Shown here: positions 57,114 through 64,000 of the stretch, piece by piece
Numbering within the stretch: the stretch's first letter is position 1
Layout of the letters: each line of letters starts with the position of its first letter
Origin: Orbaceae bacterium ESL0721
Lineage (GTDB): Bacteria; Pseudomonadota; Gammaproteobacteria; Enterobacterales; Orbaceae
Direction of reading: 5' to 3'
NCBI GenBank assembly: GCA_029433365.1
Contig: JAQTHZ010000001.1
Coordinates: 620,001 to 684,000 of the forward strand
Length of the DNA stretch: 64,000 nucleotides
Position numbers and translations under genes: made by a program
Notes under the pieces: generated by a model
Databases searched by the model: none
Told to the model about the DNA's origin: nothing
The model's input: the letters and a program-made list of their open reading frames with translations, nothing else

Positions 57114-57431
57114 TCATATGCATCTAACCGGTCTTGGTAAACCAGCTAATTTTGTGGACTGTCTAGCTGGACCTGCGGGAAAAAGTTTATACAGGTAGCG
57201 GCTATTCCCCTTCTCTGCTCCAAATTTTTTTTCCATCGCTTTAACTAAAGCACGAATAGCCGGAGATGTTTTATACTCTAGGTAGAAATCACGCACAAAC
57301 ATAATCACTTCCCAATGTTCATCCGTCAATGTTATAGACTCTTTTGCAGCAAGTTCTGAAACTAGATCAACACTCCAATCTTGCCAATTTTTTAAATAAC
57401 CTTGATCATCAGTTTCAATTAATTCTAACAT
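57114..57431 (-). CDS. tusE: Sulfurtransferase TusE (DsrC family)
   Basis: TusE takes sulfur from TusBCD and hands it to MnmA for tRNA 2-thiouridine. The 105-aa protein has the DsrC signature [15 protein letters not shown] and the C-terminal GLPRPVRCI with the active cysteine as the second-last residue. It is 17 bp upstream of ftsB on the same strand, an unusual neighbour. Confidence 0.95.
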   Translation of the reverse strand: MLELIETDDQGYLKNWQDWSVDLVSELAAKESITLTDEHWEVIMFVRDFYLEYKTSPAIRALVKAMEKKFGAEKGNSRYLYKLFPAGPARQSTKLAGLPRPVRCI

Positions 57432-57635
57432 TTTAAAAATAGAGTTGTTTTAAATACAATTTAAGTTGTTATCTATTATACTCAATTAAACGAAATGCTG
57501 AACTTATTTTACGGTCAAACCTAGACTGCTAACGACTATTCTTAAGAAATTGACCAAATTTAGAGCAAACAAACAATTTTTTAAATTTTACTATTTACAA
57601 ATAAGCCAAGCTCCTTTAATATTCTGCGGCATTGC

Positions 57636-57723
57636 GGAAGTGTGGCTGAGCGGTTGAAAGCACCGGTCTTGAAAACCGGCGAGGGGCGACCCTCCCAGAG
57701 TTCGAATCTCTGCGCTTCCGCCA
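57636..57723 (+). tRNA. tRNA-Ser (anticodon TGA)
   Basis: This 88-nt class II tRNA has acceptor GGAAGTG paired with CGCTTCC, anticodon stem CCGGT/ACCGG with loop CTTGAAA, a long variable arm (GAGGGGCGACCCTC), T-loop TTCGAAT and an encoded CCA. It is monocistronic. Confidence 0.97.
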
Positions 57724-57995
57724 TTCTCCCACAAGGGTTTGCACGAATCACCTAATTTAAAAAAAGTCCTCATAAAATAGAAAAAAGAATATCAAAAAGA
57801 ATATAGTATATTTATTATACAGTTTTTCACCTTATATAAATACCAAATTCCTAATCTAATAAATCAATTGTTACAACATAAATATTATATAAATAATTGT
57901 AGATAATGAATTGATTAATATTTAATCATATACTATATAGCGCCAAAATTCAGGGCACCTCAATTTATTAAATCCATCTTCAATATAAAGTAACC
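57724..57995. other. AT-rich spacer after tRNA-Ser
   Basis: No gene, repeat or clear tRNA terminator is visible. It ends at the terminator of the pseudopilin operon on the other strand. Confidence 0.5.
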
Positions 57996-58034
57996 CAAAA
58001 AGTGCAGAGCTAGCAAAAAACTCTTTTCTGCACT
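57996..58034 (-). terminator. Terminator of the ppd pseudopilin operon
   Basis: On the minus strand AGTGCAGA pairs with TCTGCACT (8 perfect pairs), followed by TTTTGG. It overlaps the last codons of ppdC. Confidence 0.62.
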
Positions 58035-58387
58035 ATTTTTTGTTGAGTAGGTAGAGTGATGGTAATGCTAATAATCCGACACTCAGCTGTATAAAAACTG
58101 TTTGTTATTTGATGGTGCCAGTTAGGTGGGATTATGTTGGTGGGGGAGTTTGGGTAGCTTTCTAGTAGTTGAAAGGCGATGCGTTCGGCTTGTAGGCGAT
58201 TGTAAAAAGCGTGGTGCCTTGCCATTAATTTTTGTTGATAGCTGGTTAATCCTAATAGTAGAATCGCAAAAAGTAGGGCAGCTATAAGGACTTCAATCAA
58301 GCTAAAACCGTTACAGTCGTTTGTAAAAGTTTGCGGTGGTTTATCTACCAGTTTTTTTATAACTATATTCTCTTTTTTAACGCTCAT
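58010..58387 (-). CDS. PpdC/ComQ-like type II pseudopilin
   Basis: This 125-aa prepilin-like protein has a long leader (about 27 residues), the peptidase site G-FSLIEVLIAALLFAILLLG and a cysteine at the extreme C terminus. It is the last gene of a ppdA-ppdB-ygdB-ppdC operon matching Haemophilus comNOPQ. recC, which follows this operon in E. coli, is absent. Confidence 0.82.
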   Translation of the reverse strand: MSVKKENIVIKKLVDKPPQTFTNDCNGFSLIEVLIAALLFAILLLGLTSYQQKLMARHHAFYNRLQAERIAFQLLESYPNSPTNIIPPNWHHQITNSFYTAECRIISITITLPTQQKIVQKRVFC

Positions 58388-58404
58388 TTATATTCTCTAA
58401 TAGG

Positions 58405-58854
58405 CTAATCACAATTATAATTTCTCCGTTCTGGGCAGTAGTCGAGCCAGTGGCTTTTTTCCATCTCTAATTTTCCATTCATATAGTGCGTTAACTGGTA
58501 GAGGTAAAAACCATCTGCACTACCTCGTAAAATGGTGTAGTTGTCGGTTAATAGTGATGATTTTTTGATACAGGCAGAGAGTTGATCCGTAGTTCTATTT
58601 TGACACTGCCAACTGTTTGTAGGTATTGCCCAACTCTGCGTTGCTCCCCAATTTTGTGATGAGTGAGCGCGGTTATATCGGTTGTAATAGCTGATCTCGG
58701 TGATAATACTTTTTTGCCATGATGTAATAAGGAGATTAAATCCAGTTAAAAGTGCTAATCCTAAAACCATTAATGTGATGACCATTGCAATGGTGCCGAT
58801 ACCTGATTGGTCAAATGATCTTTTATCTGAATTGTCGATTCTAATGATTCTCAT
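58405..58854 (-). CDS. YgdB/ComP-like (DUF2509) pilus-associated protein
   Basis: The 149-aa protein has an N-terminal hydrophobic helix (GIGTIAMVITLMVLGLALLTGF) without a standard Glu5 pilin motif, as in E. coli YgdB. The WGATQSWAIPTNSWQCQ, LSACIKKSSLL and HWLDYCPERRNYNC segments fit YgdB. It overlaps the end of ppdB by 14 bp, so translation is coupled. Confidence 0.82.
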   Translation of the reverse strand: MRIIRIDNSDKRSFDQSGIGTIAMVITLMVLGLALLTGFNLLITSWQKSIITEISYYNRYNRAHSSQNWGATQSWAIPTNSWQCQNRTTDQLSACIKKSSLLTDNYTILRGSADGFYLYQLTHYMNGKLEMEKSHWLDYCPERRNYNCD

Positions 58855-59437
58855 TTTTTACGATGTTTCTATATTGATAGTTGATGGCGCTGTTTTTCTT
58901 AAGTTCAGCATGTAAGATGATTTCACTGTAGTTATGATTCAATTTAATGGCAAAATGGGTCACTTTTATCTCTTTTGGGTCGAGTAGCTTTTCCCAATTT
59001 CCACCATTGCAATCTACGGTATCTGTTTTATATTCAACACTATCTTTCTTATAACGGTAGGAGAAGATATCTGAGTTTTGCTTTGTTGTTGGGTGGTAGA
59101 CCCATTTGCCTCGTATCTCGCTGTCATAGCGGATAGTGATGCAGTCGCCACGACTATTTAACTCAACTGCTTTTTCTGAGATTTTTGTTGGATCGTTAGC
59201 AATGAATCCTGCTCGTTTTAGATCTTTAGTAACCCCCGCCATAGCGTTTTGTATACTCTGTTCTAACCGGTACTGTTGATAATGGTGTATTGTTTCGATC
59301 TGAAGTTGCGGGTAGAGCGAAGTGATGGCGATGATAAGTGATGCCGATAAGGTAATACTAATTAGCATCTCAAATAGAGAGTATCCGCCCGCTTTATACC
59401 TCTTTTTATCAATCTCTATATTACTCTCTATTAACAT
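58841..59437 (-). CDS. PpdB/ComO-like pseudopilin
   Basis: The 198-aa prepilin has a leader of about 18 residues, the cleavage site G-YSLFEMLISITLSASLIIAI and two cysteines in the C-terminal domain (RGDCITIRYD, TVDCNGGNW). Its ATG overlaps the ppdA stop by 7 bp. In Haemophilus the equivalent gene is needed for DNA uptake. Confidence 0.83.
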   Translation of the reverse strand: MLIESNIEIDKKRYKAGGYSLFEMLISITLSASLIIAITSLYPQLQIETIHHYQQYRLEQSIQNAMAGVTKDLKRAGFIANDPTKISEKAVELNSRGDCITIRYDSEIRGKWVYHPTTKQNSDIFSYRYKKDSVEYKTDTVDCNGGNWEKLLDPKEIKVTHFAIKLNHNYSEIILHAELKKNSAINYQYRNIVKNENH

Positions 59438-59976
59438 GGTTGCATGCCAGTCAATGCGCTATTAAAGCTACAGATCCGGATCCTCCCCCGTAAAGAGATG
59501 AGGATTTTACTAGTGCCAGCACTATTTTTTAACTGTAGTGAGGCGGTTTGCGATTGATTATTTTTACCCCAAAATGAGATGACTTTTTTTTCTGTTAATC
59601 CTGATATGGTGACCGATTTGTGGGGAGGAGTAAAACGAAAGCGACCTTGGCAGGTGGGTGATCGCTCCCCTTCAATAATTGCTAAACACCAAGGTGAACT
59701 ATATAGATAGAGATGATAGGTGCGGTTATAGAGATAGGCATCAACTTGCGCTTCATTCAGGAAATAGGCGAGTTGCTCCGTAGTTGTAACGAGTTCATTA
59801 CGTCTTTTCACCGCTTGCCACTGTGTGGTTGTAAAAACCGCTAATATTGCACAGATAGCGATAATAACCATAAGTTCTAAGAGAGAAAATCCCGATTGGC
59901 TTCGGATCTTATTACGGTTATCTATTTCAAAATGGTGAACTATTTTAATGTTCGAGTAGCACAATTTATCTTTCAA
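59431..59976 (-). CDS. PpdA/ComN-like pseudopilin
   Basis: The protein of up to 181 aa has the prepilin motif SG-FSLLELMVIIAICAILAVF, then a domain with paired cysteines (SPWCLAII, SPTCQGRF, RICSFN). There is no ATG: TTG at 59976 or TTG at 59964 are the candidates, each with a poor ribosome site, so the exact start is open. First gene of the operon, 79 bp after a CRP-S-like site. Confidence 0.8.
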   Translation of the reverse strand: MKDKLCYSNIKIVHHFEIDNRNKIRSQSGFSLLELMVIIAICAILAVFTTTQWQAVKRRNELVTTTEQLAYFLNEAQVDAYLYNRTYHLYLYSSPWCLAIIEGERSPTCQGRFRFTPPHKSVTISGLTEKKVISFWGKNNQSQTASLQLKNSAGTSKILISLRGRIRICSFNSALTGMQPC

Positions 59977-60054
59977 ATTGGGATAACTTTTTGGTTAATT
60001 GAGAAGAGGTTAGTCTACAAGTAATAGCAAATTTAATAGATTGATTTTTAGCTG

Positions 60055-60076
60055 ATTTGGAAGCGCGATCGCAATT
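60055..60076 (-). promoter_or_regulatory. CRP-S-like (Sxy-dependent) site of the ppd operon
   Basis: On the minus strand the 22-mer begins AATTGCGATC and ends TTCCAAAT, matching about 14 of 20 fixed positions of CRP-S, including the whole TTGCGATC left core. Distance to the farthest start codon (79 bp) nearly equals that of the pilMN-Q site (77 bp). Confidence 0.62.
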
Positions 60077-60251
60077 TATTTATTAGCTATTTTTATGTTA
60101 CATATAGATTTACATTGCTATCAATAGCGATAAAGCGCTTAAAAAGTGTTGCATATTATACTATACTGTGACCTAAATTAACTTATATTTACTGCGGTTA
60201 AATTTATTACCCCTCAATTTTCAACTGTAACAAACGAAAGGAAATCTAAAT

Positions 60252-61076
60252 ATGCAACATCTACAAACTATCATTGAATCTGCTTTTGAGCGTCGTGCTG
60301 AGATTACCCCTGCAAATGTTGACGCGGTAACACGCGATGCGATTAACCAATCAATCGCGCTTCTTGATAGCGGTAAAATGCGTGTTGCAGAAAAGATTAA
60401 CGGTTCTTGGGTTACCAATCAGTGGTTAAAAAAAGCGGTGCTTTTATCATTCCGTATCAATGAAAATAGAGTGATTCACGGTGGTGAAACTAACTATTAC
60501 GATAAAGTGGATCTGAAATTTGCCGACTATGATGAGGCGCGTTTTAAACAGGAAGGTTTCCGTGTTGTACCATCAGCAATTGCCCGTAAAGGTGCCTATA
60601 TTGCTCGAAATACTGTATTGATGCCCTCTTATGTGAATATTGGTGCTTATGTTGATGAAGGTACGATGGTTGATACATGGGTTACAGTTGGATCGTGTGC
60701 GCAAATTGGTAAAAATGTGCATCTTTCTGGTGGCGTTGGTATTGGCGGTGTGTTAGAGCCACTGCAAGCTGGTCCAACCATTATCGAAGATAACTGTTTT
60801 ATCGGTGCACGTAGTGAGATTGTTGAAGGTGTCGTGGTTGAAGAGGGATCGGTTATCTCAATGGGTGTCTTCATTGGGCAGAGTACTAAGATTTATGATC
60901 GTGCTACCGGTGAAGTATTTTATGGCCGTGTACCTGCTGGATCGGTAGTTGTCTCAGGTAATTTACCATCTAAAGATGGCTCTTATAGCCTCTATTGTGC
61001 TGTTATTGTTAAGCGGGTTGATGCTAAAACACGTGGTAAAGTGGGCATTAACGAACTACTTCGTACGATTGATTAA
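60252..61076 (+). CDS. dapD: Tetrahydrodipicolinate N-succinyltransferase
   Basis: DapD commits tetrahydrodipicolinate to the succinylase branch of lysine and diaminopimelate synthesis. The 274-aa protein has an N-terminal helical domain and a left-handed beta-helix of hexapeptide repeats ([17 protein letters not shown] to about 230). AAAGGAA lies 8 nt before the ATG. It is divergent from ppdA. Confidence 0.97.
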   Translation: MQHLQTIIESAFERRAEITPANVDAVTRDAINQSIALLDSGKMRVAEKINGSWVTNQWLKKAVLLSFRINENRVIHGGETNYYDKVDLKFADYDEARFKQEGFRVVPSAIARKGAYIARNTVLMPSYVNIGAYVDEGTMVDTWVTVGSCAQIGKNVHLSGGVGIGGVLEPLQAGPTIIEDNCFIGARSEIVEGVVVEEGSVISMGVFIGQSTKIYDRATGEVFYGRVPAGSVVVSGNLPSKDGSYSLYCAVIVKRVDAKTRGKVGINELLRTID

Positions 61077-61116
61077 TTATATTGATTAATACTATTGATA
61101 AAACAAGGAGTAAACG

Positions 61117-61608
61117 ATGCCTTCTTTTGATATTGTCTCAGAAATTCAGATGCCAGAAGTTCAAAATGGTGTTGAAAATGCGATGCGCGAGCTGACTACT
61201 CGTTGGGATTTCAAAAATGTGGAAGCATTTTTTGAACTAAATGAGAAAAATGAAACGATAAAAGCGACTAGCCAATCTGAGTTTCAAGTTCAGCAACTGA
61301 TCGATATTCTGCGAGAAAAGTTAGCCAAACGGGGAATTGATGGCGGTGCTTTAGAGATTCCCGAAGAGGTGGAACATAGCGGTAAACTTTATAGTTTAAC
61401 CGTTAAACTAAAACAGGGCATCGATAAGGATCTGGCTAAAAAGATTGTTAAATTGATTAAAGATAGTAAGTTAAAAGTTCAGACTCAAGTACAAGGTGAG
61501 CAGGTTCGTGTAACAGGTAAATCACGTGATGATCTGCAAGCAACAATGGTATTGGTAAGAGAGGCTGAATTAGGTCAACCTTTCCAATTTACCAATTTTA
61601 GAGATTAA
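61117..61608 (+). CDS. yajQ: YajQ-family nucleotide-binding protein (DUF520)
   Basis: The 163-aa protein has the two-ferredoxin-fold YajQ pattern: [20 protein letters not shown] at the start, [10 protein letters not shown] and the ending [10 protein letters not shown]. Relatives bind cyclic-di-GMP or nucleotides. AAGGAG precedes the ATG. bglX begins only 5 bp after its stop, so the two are probably one transcript. Confidence 0.95.
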   Translation: MPSFDIVSEIQMPEVQNGVENAMRELTTRWDFKNVEAFFELNEKNETIKATSQSEFQVQQLIDILREKLAKRGIDGGALEIPEEVEHSGKLYSLTVKLKQGIDKDLAKKIVKLIKDSKLKVQTQVQGEQVRVTGKSRDDLQATMVLVREAELGQPFQFTNFRD

Positions 61609-61613
61609 TTAGT

Positions 61614-64000
61614 ATGATGAATAAGATTACACTATCTCTATTATCAGTGCTCTTTTCTGGTGCTGTTCTAGCAGATTTAAATTCAACAATGCCTGCATCA
61701 GATCCATCAACTTTCACTTTTGAAGTTACTCCAGAAGCGATGCCGGCAGAAAGTGAAGAAGTTTTGTCAGAACCTTTGTCAGAGCTGATAGCTGAAAAAG
61801 TTGCCACAATATTAGAAGATAAACAAGCCTTTATCGACCAACTTATCGCTGAGATGACGCTAACTGAAAAGATAGGTCAATTACGTCTATTAAGTGTTGG
61901 AGGCGATCTAACATTAGAAAAAGTACTTGATCAGATTGAAGCGGGTGAAATTGGCGGTATTTTTAATACTGTGGTTGAACCTGATCTGGCGCTTATGCAA
62001 GATCGCGCCATGAAAACTCCCCATAAAATTCCATTACTTTTTGGCTTTGATGTGATACATGGCCACCGCACTGTCTTCCCAATTAATTTAGCTATTGCTG
62101 CTACGTGGGATCGTGGTGCTATGAGTGAAGTTGCTGATATTTCAGCTTATGAAGCGACCTCTGATGGTTTAAATATTACATGGGCGCCGATGGTTGATAT
62201 TACCCGAGATCCAAGATGGGGGCGTGTTTCCGAAGGGTTTGGTGAAGATCCCTACCTTACGGCTGAAATGGGGCGTATTTTTGTCGAAAAGATGCAGAAA
62301 GAGTCATTAACTGATCAGCATTCACTTGTAACAGCGGTAAAACATTTTGCTCAGTATGGTGCCGTGGAAGGTGGGCGTGAATATAATAGTACAGATATGA
62401 GTGAACGTAAGATGTTTCAGGAATATTTTGTACCTTATAAAGCGGCTATTGATGCGGGTAGTAAAGTGGTGATGGCGTCACTAGTCACTGTAAATGGCAT
62501 TCCAGCTACCTCTAATCGTTGGTTATTAACCGATGTTTTACGTAATCAGTGGCACTTTGATGGTGTTGTAGTGAGTGATCATGGTGCTATTCGTGAGTTA
62601 ATCAATCATGGTATAGCGAAAGATCCTAAAGATTCAGTACGGGCTGCAATCCAAGCTGGTATCGATATGAGTATGAATGATGAATACTTTTTGCAATTTA
62701 TACCCGGACTTGTTATTGAAGGTGCAATTAGTATTGATGAGATTGATAATGCTGTGCGTCATGTGTTAGAGCTTAAATATGATATGGGTCTATTTAATCA
62801 ACCTTATCGTAATTTAGATCCAAACTTTTCAATCAGTGAGATGTTTGCCGATAAGCGTCTCCATCGCACTGAAGCGCGTGATGTTGCAAGACGATCTATT
62901 GTCCTTCTGAAAAATAGTAAATTATCGAAAAATGAGTTAGGTGAAGCTACGCCCCTTTTACCACTCTCTAAAGATCAGAAGATTGCAGTTATTGGTCCGT
63001 TAGCTGACTCAAAACGGGATGTTTTAGGGAGCTGGTCTGGCGCGGGACGCTCAGATTTAGCTGTCACACCGCTTGAGGGTTTGCGAAATGTGGCTAGTAG
63101 TCCTGATCTTATCTCTTATGCCTTTGGCGCTAATTTTTCCAGTGATCCTAATCTCTATAAATTCCTGAATCTTTATGGTATGACCACAAAATTCGATGAG
63201 CGAAGTGCAGATGAGATGATTGCTGAAGCTGTTGATAAGGCAAAAAGTGCCGATGTCGTTGTTGCCTTTGTTGGTGAAGCGGCGGGGATGGCACATGAGT
63301 CATCAAGCCGTACTGATCTCTCTTTAGCTACAAGCCAGAAGCAGTTATTATCGGCACTGAAAGAGACCGGTAAACCATTAGTGGTTGTTTTAATGAATGG
63401 TCGTCCTCTTACCGTTTTAGATGAGTATAAACAGGCTGATGCATTGGTTGAGGCTTGGTTCCCAGGTACCGAAGGGGGGAATGCCATTGCGGATGTACTT
63501 TATGGTGATTACAATCCATCGGGTAAACTGCCAATCTCATTTCCGTTAAGTGTCGGTCAAATTCCAGTCTATTATAGCCATCTTAATACCGGTAGACCTC
63601 ATGGAACTGAGAATATGGGGAAATATACCACTTCTTATTTCGATAGTCCAAATGAGCCGTTATTCCCATTTGGTTATGGTCTTAGCTATAGTGATTTTAA
63701 TGTTGATTTTAGTTTATCGACCAATCAGATGTTACCTGATGGCTATATTGAGGTGATGGCAAATGTTGAGAATCTGGGTGATAGAGCAGGTACGCAAACA
63801 GTTCAGTTCTATCTGCAAGATATCACTGCGTCTATCAGCCGTCCGGTTAAAAGTTTGATCGGTTTTGAGACCATCACATTAGATCCGCATCAAACCCGAG
63901 AGGTAAAATTTGTAATCACACCTGAGATGCTTAAATTCTGGAATGATAAGATGGAGTATGTCGTCGAACCGGGTGATTTTAATCTTTATGTAGGATTTGA
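61614..64000 (+). CDS. bglX: Periplasmic beta-glucosidase BglX (GH3), 3' end outside window
   Basis: The frame is open to the last base, giving 795 codons. Comparison with E. coli BglX (765 aa, ending a few residues after the equivalent point) suggests only some 10-20 codons are missing. A signal peptide (about 1-21) is followed by a Pro/Glu/Ala-rich acidic stretch of about 45 residues not seen in E. coli. The GH3 domain has EKIGQLRLLSVGGD, KHFAQYGAVEGG and the nucleophile Asp322 in VVVSDHGAI. A C-terminal fibronectin III-like domain starts about residue 690. It likely cleaves plant-type beta-glucosides. Confidence 0.94.
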   Translation, partial: MMNKITLSLLSVLFSGAVLADLNSTMPASDPSTFTFEVTPEAMPAESEEVLSEPLSELIAEKVATILEDKQAFIDQLIAEMTLTEKIGQLRLLSVGGDLTLEKVLDQIEAGEIGGIFNTVVEPDLALMQDRAMKTPHKIPLLFGFDVIHGHRTVFPINLAIAATWDRGAMSEVADISAYEATSDGLNITWAPMVDITRDPRWGRVSEGFGEDPYLTAEMGRIFVEKMQKESLTDQHSLVTAVKHFAQYGAVEGGREYNSTDMSERKMFQEYFVPYKAAIDAGSKVVMASLVTVNGIPATSNRWLLTDVLRNQWHFDGVVVSDHGAIRELINHGIAKDPKDSVRAAIQAGIDMSMNDEYFLQFIPGLVIEGAISIDEIDNAVRHVLELKYDMGLFNQPYRNLDPNFSISEMFADKRLHRTEARDVARRSIVLLKNSKLSKNELGEATPLLPLSKDQKIAVIGPLADSKRDVLGSWSGAGRSDLAVTPLEGLRNVASSPDLISYAFGANFSSDPNLYKFLNLYGMTTKFDERSADEMIAEAVDKAKSADVVVAFVGEAAGMAHESSSRTDLSLATSQKQLLSALKETGKPLVVVLMNGRPLTVLDEYKQADALVEAWFPGTEGGNAIADVLYGDYNPSGKLPISFPLSVGQIPVYYSHLNTGRPHGTENMGKYTTSYFDSPNEPLFPFGYGLSYSDFNVDFSLSTNQMLPDGYIEVMANVENLGDRAGTQTVQFYLQDITASISRPVKSLIGFETITLDPHQTREVKFVITPEMLKFWNDKMEYVVEPGDFNLYVGF

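Noticed and set aside
57591-57773. A 60-codon frame on the minus strand
   Set aside because: It covers tRNA-Ser exactly and has no ribosome site.
59977-60251. A lysine riboswitch before dapD
   Set aside because: The spacer is too short and shows none of the conserved lysine-aptamer core; it holds the divergent promoters and the CRP-S-like site.

Overview
The window is a 64 kb piece of an AT-rich (by eye about one third G+C) gammaproteobacterial chromosome. Nearly every gene has a recognisable Escherichia coli or Haemophilus relative. The mix of enterobacterial-type synteny (pbpC-yfhM, oxyR-fabR, lolA-rarA, surA-lptD), Pasteurellaceae-type competence operons, low G+C and several fused, split or missing genes suggests the Orbaceae (the Gilliamella/Orbus/Frischella group of insect-gut bacteria). 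That placement is an inference. I see no prophage, insertion sequence, CRISPR array or plasmid gene; this is core chromosome with a few lineage-specific inserts.

Layout: 1-10989 is an envelope block: yejM (5' end cut by the window edge), then on the minus strand sppA, apaH, rsmA, surA, lptD and pcnB. 11460-13818 holds three regulators on the plus strand (oxyR, fabR, lexA). 14633-22214 is the pbpC-yfhM pair. 22368-24627 is a queuosine locus (yhhQ, queC, a Bacillus-type queF) with a preQ1-I riboswitch in front of queF. 24730-30358 holds a DUF1090 gene, coaA, ggt, lolA and rarA. 30972-32351 is an unknown secreted protein in long AT-rich spacers. 32389-36136 is nrdAB with paired NrdR boxes. 37685-41150 is a competence/type IV pilus operon (pilM-pilN fusion, pilO, pilP, pilQ). 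tRNA-Val, tRNA-Val and tRNA-Lys follow. 41775-46957 holds raiA, poxB, a DUF488 gene, a LysE/ArgO exporter, a TSUP permease and hpt. 47102-53028 is tamAB. 53041-57431 holds mnmD, plsC, pcm, ispF, ispD, ftsB and tusE. After tRNA-Ser, 57996-60076 is a second competence operon of pseudopilins (ppdA, ppdB, ygdB, ppdC). dapD, yajQ and a 3'-truncated bglX end the window.

How the genes work together: three themes recur. (1) Outer-membrane construction: YejM, SurA, LptD, LolA, TamA/TamB, SppA, PbpC/YfhM and PlsC. (2) tRNA and RNA processing: QueC/QueF/YhhQ, TusA and TusE, MnmD, RsmA and PcnB. (3) Natural transformation: both DNA-uptake operons lie in the window, and each has a CRP-S-like site (TTGCG core) about 78 bp upstream of its first codon. 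A 12-base motif, GTTTTAGGGTTA or its final-G variant, recurs eight times and is a candidate for an uptake, Chi-like or other dispersed signal.

The best observations are: an apparent conserved AUU start codon for pcnB; the preQ1-I riboswitch with a type I QueF; paired competence-regulon sites; a PilM-PilN fusion with half of PilM missing; the dispersed 12-mer; large perfect hairpins between nrdA and nrdB; and a widespread habit of 9-15 bp tandem repeats in spacers and in surA, tamB and yfhM. All calls come from reading the sequence and remembered family features; no searches were run.
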